The notes: generated from the letters alone by a model not told the origin. DNA of 64,000 bases from Rattus norvegicus (GCF_036323735.1 NC_086031.1:49305225-49369224), one strand, 5' to 3'. Counted from the stretch's first letter, positions 41,833 through 51,545 are shown. Numbers and translations are program-made.

Positions 41833-42049
41833 GGGAGGGACACCAGTGTGACTTAGGGCATGCTCCCACTGGAGGCATCACTGGGGATCTATGGAATACT
41901 GTTCCAACTAGGGATGAAGCCCAGCGTCAGCTCCCATGCCTAGCATGGAGGCCTTGGTTTCCATCTCCAACATGATCTCTTTCTGACTTACTGGCCTGAA
42001 GATTACTGTGCCACCATGAAATTACCACCTTGGTTCTGGGTCACAGACA

Positions 42050-42050
<1 letters not shown>

Positions 42051-42088
<38 letters not shown>
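42051..42088. repeat. (CTGT)n microsatellite
   Basis: Uninterrupted CTGT units, grading into CTCT. Confidence 0.97.
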
Positions 42089-42094
<6 letters not shown>

Positions 42095-42375
42095 TTCTCT
42101 CTAGAAGCAGAGAGGAAAGCAGTTGGAATATGGGTGGGGTCCCACCTCCCTAAGGAAGTAGGATAGCTGTTGTAGGTCTGGCTAAAATCAGAGAGGGCCT
42201 ACTCATATCCCAGGGTACCTTCTGATTCCATTCCTTCCCCACCCCATTACTGCTTAAGTAATGGGCTGGCCCAGGGGAGGAGATATCCCAGCGCTGGCTC
42301 CCAGATCTCAAAGATCGTGATTTGGAGCCAAGCCCACGAGCTTGCATCTGATGGTGCAGGGCACTAGGTAGATCT

Positions 42376-42476
42376 TTACAGATGGTTGTGAGCCACCATG
42401 TGGTTACTGAGATTTGAACTCAGGACCTGTGGAAGAGCAGTCAGTGCTCTTAACCGCTGAGCCATCTCTCCAGCCC
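42376..42476 (-). mobile_element. B2 SINE lacking its 3' half, with TSD
   Basis: In element sense it runs from GGGGGCTGGAGAGATGGCTC to CAACCATCTGTAA and stops; no tail. Perfect 15-bp TSD CACTAGGTAGATCTT at 42361-42375 and 42477-42491. Confidence 0.93.
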
Positions 42477-42491
42477 CCACTAGGTAGATCT

Positions 42492-42625
42492 TAAGGGTGC
42501 TTCTGCTTATCTTCCAACTCTGCGAGGTGGAAGCCAATAGCCTCACTGGTTTGCAGATAGAAATTAATCAGCTTCACATGGGTACATGGCTGATAAGAGG
42601 CAGGACCGAAGTCTTCACTCCTCTC
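42492..42625 (-). mobile_element. MIR remnant
   Basis: TGGTTTGCAGATAGAAATTAATC and TACATGGCTGATAAGAGGCAG follow inverted MIR. Confidence 0.55.
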
Positions 42626-42684
42626 TGCTGCTGAAAAATGGACCAGTGATAGTTTTTCACAATGACATTGGAAGCCAAACAGAA

Positions 42685-42735
42685 ATATAGATAGGTAGAT
42701 GATAGGTAGATAGATGTCGATGTAGATATAGATAT
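42685..42735. repeat. (TAGA)n-like degenerate microsatellite
   Basis: ATAGATAGGTAGATGATAGG-type units. Confidence 0.85.
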
Positions 42736-42858
42736 CTTCCTCTTCTCTATGTAGTCTTGGCTGACTTAGAACTCCCTACATAAAGCAGGCTAACTTCGAA
42801 CTCACAAACATCTGTTTGCCTCCACAGGGATTAAAGGTGTGTGCTACCACACCCGGCC
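42736..42858 (-). mobile_element. B1 SINE, diverged
   Basis: TATGTAGTCTTGGCTGACTTAG, GCAGGCTAACTTCGAACTC and GCTACCACACCCGGCC. Confidence 0.85.
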
Positions 42859-42904
42859 AATCTCCAATCTTAAAGTCTCCTTTATAACTTTTCACCTTTG
42901 CTTT

Positions 42905-42937
42905 CTTGTTTGTTTGTTTGTTTGTTTGTTTGTTTAC
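42905..42937. repeat. (GTTT)n microsatellite
   Basis: Uninterrupted TTTG units. Confidence 0.95.
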
Positions 42938-43071
42938 TTAGCTGGAAACACGATTTAGGCGGGGTGGGGACTGGAGTCACACACACTCCCCAACCCTCTG
43001 CCTCCCAGAGCCCATTAAGCCTGGAATGATGTAATCACAGAATTCTAAGTGCCTTTAAACCTGATGTGGGG

Positions 43072-43376
43072 GCGCAGCGCCACCTCGAGGAGAACTGCGT
43101 CCCAGGCTCTTCTGCTCCAGAGAGCAGCCTAAAGCTTGGACCTGGAGCTGGCTGCGGAGGTCAGAGAAGACCAGAGATGCGGAAGGGAAGCTAGCCCCAC
43201 CCTACGCGACTGTCGGTGCGGTACCGGACCCGCTCGAGGTGCGGGGCGGATGCTTGAGCTCAGGACACGCGGGATTCGCAGAAGCGTTTCTGTCGGCTCC
43301 GCGAGTTCTGCTGTCCGCCTGAGGAACCTGAACCCGGAGTCACGCGTCTAGCGGGTTTTTCCTTCCTAAAACCGAG
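43072..43376. promoter_or_regulatory. Orphan CpG island between Lmod1 and Shisa4
   Basis: About 28 CpG in 305 bp, against near absence on both sides. It does not coincide with a recognised gene start. It opens with a CTCF-like site. A 71-codon open frame (43136-43351) lies inside but has no recognisable family. It may be an unannotated (non-coding) promoter or an enhancer/insulator. Confidence 0.6.
43076..43090 (-). promoter_or_regulatory. CTCF-like site 1
   Basis: On the minus strand CCTCGAGGTGGCGCT fits the core CCASYAGRKGGCRSY with two deviations. Binding is inference. Confidence 0.4.
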
Positions 43377-43414
43377 GAAGGTCAGAACTAGCATTAGAAA
43401 AGATCTATCCCCAT

Positions 43415-43520
43415 CTATCACCTACGTTTTACGCGGGGGAGGGGCGAGCAGAGAGGTTCAAAGAAAGCAAATGATTCGTTCAAGTTAATGAATCCAGACT
43501 CAACTCCAGGTCGCTCCCCC
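43415..43520 (-). mobile_element. MIR remnant
   Basis: GCAGAGAGGTTCAAAGAAAGC and ATCCAGACTCAACTCCAGG are inverted MIR core. Confidence 0.55.
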
Positions 43521-43928
43521 AACCCCCACCCTGTGAGAGCAGGTCTTCTAGATCCAAGAGAAGCCAACACCTGACCTCAGCCTTTTTTAGCATCCGTCCT
43601 GTTCTTTCTGAGGTTCCATTACATGCCTACTGCCCCCAAACCGAGAAGTTCCTCCTCCGGCTCTTCACTTTCCCTAGCCAGAGTGGGGGACTCGGGCGGG
43701 CCTAGGACAAGGGTCTGCCTGGCACGTGGGCACGGGCAGTTGGCTAGGCTTTTATATCATATCCCATATTGTCACTGGAGCTCAACATATGATGAGCTAT
43801 GGCAATCAATGGGCTCCGGTCTCAGGGCCGAGCGTGGACTCCGCGCTTACTTGACCACTGTTGAGGCATAGATCTGGACGTGGGACACTCGCTCACGACC
43901 AAGCTTTTCTGGAAAACCAAGTTCTCTT

Positions 43929-43943
43929 GTCGCCATCTGGAGG
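43929..43943 (-). promoter_or_regulatory. CTCF-like site 2
   Basis: On the minus strand CCTCCAGATGGCGAC fits the CTCF core with only the third base off. Same orientation as site 1, 0.85 kb away. Confidence 0.45.
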
Positions 43944-44397
43944 ACGGAGCACAACCCCCGCCCCTGATAGCAGATGCTATCCAGCTGAAATCAACCTGGA
44001 AGTCAGGCGCCAGGGGTGCTGCATTGGAAGTCCTGTCAGTGCCCCAAAAGCCTTCTCCTCTTCTGGAACTCCCCCTTCCAGGCCTGCCTCCCCATTTCCC
44101 CTCCAGGCCTCCTTCCCCTTCTTCCCTCTAGGCCAGAAGTGACTTTTTTGTTAAGGTGCACCTCCCTTCTAGTCAGCTACCCTGCTTCCTCCTCTTTCTC
44201 ACTTAACTTTCCCTTGACCCCTGCGGTATTCTCATGTTGTCTTTGCTCTAGCCCTCTCCCCTCACGGCACCCAAACCCCTTGGAGCTCTGTCACTCTACC
44301 CCTGACAAACAAACGCACCTGAACAGATCCACGTTTGTCTAGGTTTGTGTGTGCTTCAGTTGAGAAGCAAGCCCAGGGCTGCATACAGTGTATAGAC

Positions 44398-44437
44398 CAT
44401 TCATTCATTCATTCATTCATTCATTCATTCATTCATT
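44398..44437. repeat. (ATTC)10 microsatellite
   Basis: Uninterrupted ATTC units. Confidence 0.98.
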
Positions 44438-44740
44438 TTATAAAAGCACACCTCCCCCCACCCCCAACTAGATTCCTGCACCAGCCCTGAGGCTGTTCAA
44501 TGTCTCCTCCTATCCTAGCAAGACCATGGTTCCATCACTGAGGTCTCCTAGTTCTTAACGGTTCCTTCAGGTCTGAAACAGTGCCCTGAGTAGACCTTGG
44601 GTACTAGTTCTGTATCCAGTCCCACAACAGCCAGAGTGAGCCCCACCCCAGAGCTCCTCTTTCTGACCTGCCTGTGGTTTTTGGGACTGCTAAGTAATGG
44701 AAAGGGGCAAATATAGGCCTCTAGGCTCCCCCAGGTCTTG

Positions 44741-44863
44741 TCTTTTCTTTCTTTTTTTTTTTTTTGTTTTGTTTTGTTCTTTTTTTTCCGGAGCTGGGGA
44801 CCTAACCCAGGGCCTTGCGCTTCCTAGGCAAGCGCTCTACCACTGAGCTAAATCCCCAACCCC
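44741..44863 (-). mobile_element. ID element with complex tail
   Basis: Inverted ID; the tail contains GTTTTGTTTTGTTC before the T-run. Perfect 17-bp TSD GGCTCCCCCAGGTCTTG at 44724-44740 and 44864-44880. Confidence 0.97.
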
Positions 44864-45047
44864 GGCTCCCCCAGGTCTTGCTGGGCTCTGTTTACTCTCC
44901 AATGAGACACACGCAGCAGGCTGGAAATTAGGAGTGTTTGAGGGAGATAGAATGTTATCCTCCATGAAGAAGCTCCAGTGTATGCTAGAAGTCTGCAACC
45001 CACTGCCCCCAGCACTGGAATGCTTCCTCTTTCTCCTTAGAATTCTT

Positions 45048-45141
45048 TTTTTTTTTTCTTTTTTTTCGGAGTTGGGGACCGAACCCAGGGCCTTCCGCTT
45101 GCTAGGCAAGTGCTCTACCACTGAGCTAAATCCCCAACCCC
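45048..45141 (-). mobile_element. ID element
   Basis: Inverted ID with perfect 16-bp TSD TCTCCTTAGAATTCTT at 45032-45047 and 45142-45157. Confidence 0.97.
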
Positions 45142-45159
45142 TCTCCTTAGAATTCTTAT

Positions 45160-46190
45160 TTCTGGTGCTTTGCTGTGTTAGCTGGAAATAGCCCTTCTCC
45201 ACCTGCAGCTCTAGCTGGTGTAAACCTCCCATCCTACCCTACAAAGGTCCCAGATTGCTGACTCAAGGGCAATGAATTCCGTTATGGTCTTCTGAAGTCT
45301 AATGGAAGAAACAAGGTGTAACACCAGCTCCATCTCTTCCCTCTGCCCTCAAAGAGAGAGCGAATCTGCAGCTGTAGGCCAAGGCGCGTCCCCAGGAGCA
45401 TCAGCTGCCCCTCTGTGACAAGGTTCAGGCTCAGAGGATAAATTCAGGGACCCCTCGACTTCACTGAGGAGAGGAAAGCTGTGAACTCTGGGGCAGATCC
45501 TTGCTCTAGGGAGTCTATGACTCAGGCCCCAATGTTTCCACTTCTGGGCTATGTGATATGAGGTAGTGCCCCCTGGGTATGTGGCTACAGAGGGCTCTGG
45601 GGACATTGTGAGGACAATGGTCCTGCCTAGAACCTATAAAGGCTGCTGGAAGCCAGAAACTTGAGGCTGCACTGGGCAAGATTTCCTGAAGGTGGTTATA
45701 AAAATAAAAAAAAAAAAAAGCTGAACTTAAAGAAATGGGAGTAGGGGACACTGGATAACTTGGCATTTTCCCTACTTGACCCAAAACTATTAAAAATGGT
45801 CTCAGGGTGAGTCCTAGTAGCAGGGCACTTAGTTATCATGACTGAGGCTCTCACAGCCCATACCAGCATCCCCAAACCTCAGAACTTCCTGCATCTGTCA
45901 CCAGTTGTCCCGAGAGCACAAAGACTATGACTTTAAGGATCCAAGCAAGGGAAGATGGGCAGACAGCTCTGTGCATCCACTGATACCCCCCGGTCACCTC
46001 TTCTAGGTAGCCTTCACAGACCTTATACCTAGCTTCTGTGGACCGGGACATTGGCCTGTAGGACCTGACACCTTAGCATCTCGTGAGGATCAAGCAGTCC
46101 AGTACCTTACACCAGTGTGTTAGGGGACCACATCTCTGTACTTGGCTCTGAGTCCTGGGCCTCTCTGATCAGGAGGAAAGGACGGATTTA
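45160..46190. other. Intergenic unique sequence between Lmod1 and Shisa4
   Basis: No recognised repeat. It contains CCTATAAAGG (45633-45642), which reads both as a perfect CArG box and a TATA-like element. No convincing exon. Confidence 0.4.
45633..45642. promoter_or_regulatory. Perfect CArG match (CCTATAAAGG)
   Basis: Exact CC(A/T)6GG in non-repetitive intergenic DNA about 4.2 kb beyond the Lmod1 3' UTR. It could equally be a chance TATA-like string. Confidence 0.35.
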
Positions 46191-46194
46191 TAGT

Positions 46195-46300
46195 TTCAAT
46201 GCCAGTGTGTATCCTCCTGACAACTGTTATCCCCATTCAATACATGAAGATGTTCAGAGGCATGTTCAAGGTCAGGCAGTGAAGAGACCCACATTCGAAT
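46195..46300 (-). mobile_element. MIR remnant
   Basis: CAATACATGAAGATGTTCAGAGG and TTCAAGGTCAGGCAGTGAAG are inverted MIR core. Confidence 0.6.
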
Positions 46301-46579
46301 AGAGAGGTGCCTTTATATAGCTGGTAATGCCTTGGATGTCTCAGAGGCCTGGCCCTGAGAAGCACATGAGCACCCTCTTTTTGGCTGCCACAAATCTGCC
46401 CCGACAGCATTGGAAAACAGTTCAGGGATCCTCAGGGGTTTTCCCCGGGATGGGGCTGATGGCAGGGCTCTTCTCCCACTGGCGCTGCCCTCCCCTGCCG
46501 TGGAATGTGGAGCGGCGGGCAGCAGTCTGGGTTCAGCAGAAGGCAGGGATAGGAGAAGGGGCCAATGATTCCACTGACG

Positions 46580-47045
46580 AGTGATATCGTTACAGCTTTA
46601 ATCCAGGAGGCCTGAGCTCTGGCCAGTCGGGCAGCCAGAGGGAAGGGCTGTGGCCAGCTGTTGATAGAGCCCACCCCCCCCACCGGTCTCCACCTCTGCC
46701 CAAACTGGGCAAATAGGAGGGGCCCCACCTTTCTGATTGGGATCCTGGGAGGAGGGACTACTTGAAAACAGAGACTGTGACCCAGGCTCTCATCTTACTC
46801 CCAGTGAAAATAGCTCATGAATCCCAAGCCCTCCCTACCCACCCCTCATCCACGGCCTGGTTCCAGCTCAGCTCACGTTCCACTTCTCTGGGCTCTGTCC
46901 TCAGCAGGGCCCAAGGCTTGGCTTGACCTGGGGCCTGGTGACCAGAAGACCCATGCCCACCCTCAGGGCTAGATGCAGGTACAGGATGGGGACTCTCCCA
47001 ACAAAACGGCGTCATGGAAGGGACAGCAGAGCCACAGCTGTTTCT
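46580..47045 (-). other. Shisa4: Shisa4 3' UTR
   Basis: From the stop codon to the ATTAAA-guided end; non-repetitive, about 465 nt. The 3' boundary is inferred. Confidence 0.6.
46597..46602 (-). terminator. Shisa4: Shisa4 poly(A) signal (ATTAAA)
   Basis: ATTAAA on the minus strand, 444 nt after the stop codon. No AATAAA was seen nearer. Cleavage is expected around 46575-46590. Confidence 0.65.
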
Positions 47046-47092
47046 TCAGGCTCCTGGGTAAGAGGGCTGTGGTGGCATATAGGGTGGAGGAG
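47046..47092 (-). CDS. Shisa4: Shisa4 coding exon 5
   Basis: Acceptor TTTTCAG; encodes APPPYMPPQPSYPGA and a TGA stop (47048-47046). Confidence 0.95.
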
Positions 47093-50000
47093 CTGAAAAC
47101 CAAGGAGACAGGATGAGGGTCAGTGGGACACAGGAAGACAGGAAGTACTCCCCCCAATCCCCTTCATGGTGTGCAGATTCCACGGGAAAATGCCTAGAAG
47201 TTTCCAAGGAGACACGGAAGGAGCCTGGGAAAGGCACTCTACCAGGGAAAGAGGTAAGGGAGGTTGTGGAGCAAGGAGTGGGGACGAGAAGGAGCGAGGA
47301 TTCCAGGCTGTGCATTTACCTGCAGGGTTGTAGATTGGGGGCCCAGCTGGATAGAGAGGATACTGAGGAGCAGGACCACTAGGTGGGTACATGAAACCAG
47401 GCTGTGGGGGTCCAGGTCCAGCTTTGGGGTCCGGGGGGTACTGGTATACTGGCTGCATTGGGATGCCTGTCATCGGAATCTCTTGGCCTAGAAGAGGGAC
47501 AGGGGTCAGCATTTAAATACCCGGCTGGCTTTTGGTACCGAACGAGCCAGGGTTTCCCACTGTGCTTCCCAGATATTTTCTACCTGGTGTACTTGGGGTA
47601 TATATTTGGTGAATAAAGTTACAGGAGGCCCTTCCTCTTCTGGCTTGACACGAAAAAATAAATAAATAAATAAATACCCGGCTGCTATGCAAACCTTCTC
47701 CCATCCAGGGAACCAAGATAAGTACTCTGGCGACTGCCTGGCAGGCTACTGGGTGGCCACTTGTGGCCTTTGCCTCCAAAGCCTGTTTGCCCCGAGTTGA
47801 GCAGGGAGCTATGTATGAAGCTAAGCAGGTCCGTCTGTGTTGACCAAGTTTGTTCCCCCAAGCAGCTTTGAGAGCCCTCTGGAGGCGGTCTAGCCTGGGG
47901 AAGCGCCACTTGGGTAGAAAATGGGCAGCTCCAGATGCTGGTATCTTGTCATCCAACACAGCTGCCGCTAAGGGGGTCCTCTCCCAGTCCTCCCCTCACA
48001 CTGATCTCCCATATGGTACCATCACCCCATGTTTATCAGGCTTGGGCAGTTACACACAACACTCAAATATACATCCGGAGGTACTGAGACACACCCAATT
48101 ACTGTCCACCACTGTGGACCCCACCTCATATACTCGGCCACAGGCAGGCTTATGCCTACAGCTTACTTGCCACCAACCGATGCATTCCCGCACATGACTG
48201 TATGTGCATGTGCACGCACACACGAGGGCACAGTAACTATGTGCATGTGCACGCACACACGAGGGCACAGTAGCCTGCTCCCATACATTCCTGGACAGAC
48301 GCAGTCTAATGCTCAAGGGTTCACCTGCATGCATTTCTGGGTGGCGGTGTCCGGGCATACGGAAACTCACCACTGCAGAATTCACCAATCCTTGACCCCT
48401 TTGGTGCCCAGTGCAGGAATCAATCCCAGCCCATTTCAGACTCATCTTGCCTGACTCTGTGCATACCTTCAAATGTGCTCTGGAGCTGCTGGCGCCTTCG
48501 GTATAGGTAACAACAGGAACAGAGGAAGCAGCAGATGGTGGTGGCAACCACGGCAACAAAGAGGATTACAGCAGAGGCGATGCCTGCTATGGTCTTGGGA
48601 CTTTAGACAAAAAAACAGGTCCTCTCACCTTCTGACACTCACAGAGGGACTCCTCACTGTGCCGGCTCCAACTCTTGGCCAGCAGGGAGCCACAGCATGC
48701 TAAGACTTGGGGTTCCCTGTGGGATTAACTCTGCCCACCCGGTTTAGTAGATCTAAGAGATCTCTACTTCCCAGGAGGCTATGCTGTCTGGCTAGTTAGT
48801 ATGAGGCATGCTGGGATTTGTAGTGTGCCCACCTACTCCTGCTTTTACATCTACCATTTAATTGGTTAGGTTTACAACATGTTGGCCTCAATGGAGCCTT
48901 TGAAATAATGTAGGGCCATTATCACCAAATCTCACAAGAACTTGTAATTCTCTTATATCAATGTTATATGCTTGCTGCTCCCTTTAAAAAAGTTTGAAAC
49001 CACTAATTTGGGGGCTAGGAGTGTAGCTTACCAGTAGCATGTCCGCTTGCCTGAGAACCTACCCTCAGCCCTGGGCTGGATAGGGGAAGGACCAGCAAAA
49101 CCTTTAATTTTGGCAACTCTGTTTCTCTTCTTTTCTTTTCTTTTCTTCTTTTTTTCTTTCTTTCTTTCTTTTTTTTTTTTTTTTTTTTTGGCGGTAGCAT
49201 TATTTTTGAGATAGTCTCACTTTGTAGCCCAGACTGGTCTGGAACTCCTTAGTGATCCTCCTGCCTCAGCCTTCTGAGTGCTGGGATTACAGGTGTGAAC
49301 CGCCAGGCCAGGTTAGCAACTTCCATATTATTCAAAAAGGTAACAACGATCTATAGAGGGCAAGTGTCACAGTGGATCACAGTGCTAGTAAGAAGCCAGC
49401 CTGGAAACAAACCCCAAGTCTTCCTGTCCTCTCACCGACTGCCTACCAAGCCACTTTGCTGTTTGAGTGTTAACTCAGCAAACTCCCTCCCAAGACCTAT
49501 CAGGATCCAGAAAGCCCCTGGAGACAGCTCGGGCAAGCCCATGGTAACTAACACCAACCACCCGGCTCTGTCACCACTTGGAGTACTGGTGACTCCTTCA
49601 GTTAAGAATGTGGAGGTGGGCATTGGAGCCAGCAGGAGGCCTCTTAAGAGGGGTGGAGTGGGAGTCCGCAGCCCACCTGAAGGCCAGGCAGTGTTTCTGC
49701 TGTCTCTCGGTGATGAGTAAGGTCAGGTCCCTGCAGCAGTACCGCTGGTAGCAGGTCCCGCAGCAGAAGGTGAAAAACTCGCAGTCAAATCCCGGATGCC
49801 AGGAGCCATTCCGGTCCAGATACCACAAGCAGTCTTCACTCGCCAGTGCTGCGGGCAGGGGTGGGGGTTGCCCAGTAGATACCAGTCCCGTTCAGTTCTG
49901 GACACCCTCAACCCCACTGCCTTGGGAAGCTGAAAGCTCACTTTTGTTTCCACCCTGAGGGGCTCAGCCCTAGAAGCCCCCCTCTCCCTGAAGTCACCCC

Positions 50001-50262
50001 GCGCCTGGCCGGGGTTAGGTTCCCACCGCCTGACCTCTCAGCGCCATTTCTTCTTGCTCCAAGAACAACCGTAAGCATCTGGGGCACATGGACAGCCGGA
50101 GGATAGCCTCTGAGGACACGGCTGGTCCTTTTAACCTCTCCCTGATCCCGCCCCACCCCACCCATCTCGTGTCGCTCTCCATCCCTTACCCAGAGGAGCC
50201 CCAAGCACCAGCAGGACGACGGCAGCGAGTGGCGCGACCCCGCGGGGCCCGGCGGGCGGCAT
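47046..50262 (-). CDS. Shisa4: Shisa family member 4, single-pass membrane protein (5 exons)
   Basis: Joined exons 50262-50190, 49848-49677, 48600-48467, 47487-47320 and 47092-47046 encode 197 aa, the known SHISA4 length. Shisa proteins are type I membrane proteins of the endomembrane system and cell surface; the role of SHISA4 itself is poorly defined. Seen here: signal peptide (residues 1-27, hydrophobic LAAVVLLVLGAPL with an ALA|S cleavage motif); a Cys-rich Shisa domain (about 28-80: EDCLWYLDRNGSWHPGFDC, FFTFCCGTCYQRYCCRDLTL) with an NGS glycosylation sequon; one membrane span (about 86-108: GIASAVILFVAVVATTICC) followed by more cysteines and an RRR stop-transfer; and a Pro/Tyr-rich cytosolic tail (QPVYQYPPDPKAGPG, APPPYMPPQ) with a PPPY WW-binding motif. 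All splice sites are GT-AG. The ATG is the first in a CpG island. Confidence 0.96.
47320..47487 (-). CDS. Shisa4: Shisa4 coding exon 4
   Basis: Acceptor CTTCTAG; encodes QEIPMTGIPMQPVYQYPPD through GPPIYNPA; donor CAG|GTAAAT. 168 nt. Confidence 0.95.
47528..47671 (+). pseudogene. Small 5'-truncated retrocopy in Shisa4 intron 3
   Basis: A 144-bp segment flanked by the perfect 13-bp TSD AAATACCCGGCTG (47515-47527 and 47672-47684). It ends in an AAAAAATAAATAAATAAAT tail about 35 nt after an AATAAA (47612-47617), the anatomy of an L1-mediated copy of an mRNA 3' end. Its frame (GFWYRTSQGFPLCFPDIFY... then YLGYIFGE and a stop) resembles no protein I recognise. The source gene is unidentified. It lies close to the exon 4 acceptor, antisense to Shisa4. 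Confidence 0.7.
48467..48600 (-). CDS. Shisa4: Shisa4 coding exon 3
   Basis: Acceptor TCTAAAG; encodes SPKTIAGIASAV through LQSTFEG, covering the membrane span; donor AAG|GTATGC. 134 nt. Confidence 0.95.
49009..49112 (+). mobile_element. Old ID/B4-like SINE in Shisa4 intron 2
   Basis: GGGGCTAGGAGTGTAGCTTA and CCTACCCTCAGCCCTGGGC. Confidence 0.6.
49185..49315 (-). mobile_element. B1 SINE, diverged
   Basis: GAGATAGTCTCACTTTGTAGC, CAGACTGGTCTGGAACTCC and GTGCTGGGATTACAGGTG; preceded by a T/CTTT-rich tail (49125-49184). Confidence 0.8.
49677..49848 (-). CDS. Shisa4: Shisa4 coding exon 2
   Basis: Acceptor CCCGCAG; encodes the Cys-rich extracellular domain through ERQQKHCLAF; donor CAG|GTGGGC. 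172 nt. Confidence 0.95.
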
Positions 50263-50480
50263 GGCCGGAGGGGGCTGGGCGCGGCCAGGACGGCCTTGAA
50301 AAGGGGCCGCAGGACAAAGCTGGACGAAGCCGGCCGGCGGGAGCTGCAGCACCGCCCAGCCCTCCGCCAGGCTCTGGCTCCTCTCCCGCCTTTTGGGGGC
50401 GGGACTAACGCCCCGCCTGCAGTAACCCTGCCTGGGCTCCGCCCAGGAGTCTGCCCACCAGTGACGCCCACCAGCCTCAG
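50170..50480 (-). promoter_or_regulatory. Shisa4: Shisa4 CpG-rich promoter and 5' UTR
   Basis: Dense CpG around the start codon, with Sp1-type GC boxes (GGGGGCGGGAC near 50394-50404, CCGCCC near 50439). No TATA box. Transcription probably starts at about 50300-50400 on the minus strand. Confidence 0.75.
50190..50262 (-). CDS. Shisa4: Shisa4 coding exon 1
   Basis: ATG at 50262-50260; encodes MPPAGPRGVAPLAAVVLLV and GAPL (24 codons plus one base). Donor GG|GTAAGG. Confidence 0.94.
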
Positions 50481-50489
50481 CACCAGCCT

Positions 50490-51240
50490 TGTGCCCCTCA
50501 CCCCAAGGCACAGCCCTGCTCTCCCTGTCCACAACAGTGCGGTGACTCCTTCAGTCTGAGCCCTTAAGGGCACAGCCAACAGCTGGTCACTGCGGTCAGG
50601 GAGGCCTGGCAGTACCCTGTGCCCGCCCCTCTCCTGAGACCAATCATTATCCCAGACCCCAGAAACACTGATCCTGGTGCCACCTCCTAATGACCAGCTC
50701 ATGGGCCAACTCTGGAGGGGCAGAGCCGCACCTTCCCTTGTGTGGAACCTCCTCTGCTCTGGTGTCCAGTCTTGGACATCCTGCAGGGGGAGGATGGGGC
50801 AGCGTCACCCTGCCCCCATTCCTAGAAACAGGCGTCCATTGAGAGGAAGTTCAGAGAAGCTTTGTCCCCATCGGTGCCCACAGGCCTGGGCCCTGGCAGC
50901 TGCACTGGCTCCCTGAGATGGCCCCTTCTCCCTCTGAATGGACAGCTCCAACTATAGCCTCACTCCTCACCGGTAGGGGTGGCCCAGGCCACTTGAGACA
51001 CAGCCAGCTAATCTCTTTACAGTGGAAGCTCTTTTTTTCTTCATGGAGCAAGCCTGCAAAAATACTACATAAGCTATCAGAGTCGACAGTTAGTTACAGG
51101 TGGAAAGTCTCAGGGTAGAGAGAGAGCCAATGTACCTTCACAAACTCATGTGGAGTTGATACAGGACTTAGAGTCACAGCCTGGGCTCCAACAAGCCAGG
51201 TTTAGCCACTCATCCTCGATAAGACAACTAAAATAACCAA
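50490..51240. other. Intergenic sequence upstream of Shisa4
   Basis: Unique-looking; no gene-like feature or recognised repeat. Confidence 0.45.
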
Positions 51241-51329
51241 GTTAATACTGAAAAACAACAAGGAAATTTATTCAATATGGCCACATTGGAAAGAGGAACA
51301 AGGAAATCCAGCGATTCCTTTCCAAGCTC

Positions 51330-51545
51330 TAATACAGTGAGTCTCAGTCTCCCTACCGTGGCAACCCTTTAACACAGTTCCTCACGCTGTGGTGATCCCC
51401 AATCATAACGTTATTTTTGTTGCTACTTCATAATTGCACTTTTGCTACTGATATGAACGTAATGTAAATATCTGTTTTCTGATGGTCTTAGGCTCTTGTG
51501 TAAAAGGGTGCTTCTAACCCCAAGAGGGGTCTGGGCACACAGGTC
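51330..51545. mobile_element. hAT-Charlie non-autonomous DNA transposon (URR1-like)
   Basis: CAGTGAGTCTCAGTCTCCC (compare the CAGTGGTTCTCAACC inverted end), AACCCTTTAACACAGTTCC, GTTGCTACTTCATAATTGC and CGTAATGTAAATATCTG match the common rodent hAT-Charlie element; ends eroded. Confidence 0.65.

Noticed and set aside
43136..43351. 71-codon open frame in the orphan CpG island as a protein gene
   Set aside because: GC-rich DNA opens frames by chance; Arg/Gly/Ala-rich with no family. Better treated as a possible non-coding promoter.
47612..47617. AATAAA as a poly(A) signal of a host gene on the + strand
   Set aside because: It lies inside the retrocopy delimited by target duplications, antisense within Shisa4 intron 3, so it belongs to the copied mRNA.
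49938..50702. 254-codon open frame on the minus strand over the Shisa4 promoter
   Set aside because: A chance GC-rich frame overlapping exon 1 in another frame; Shisa4 homology fixes the true frame.
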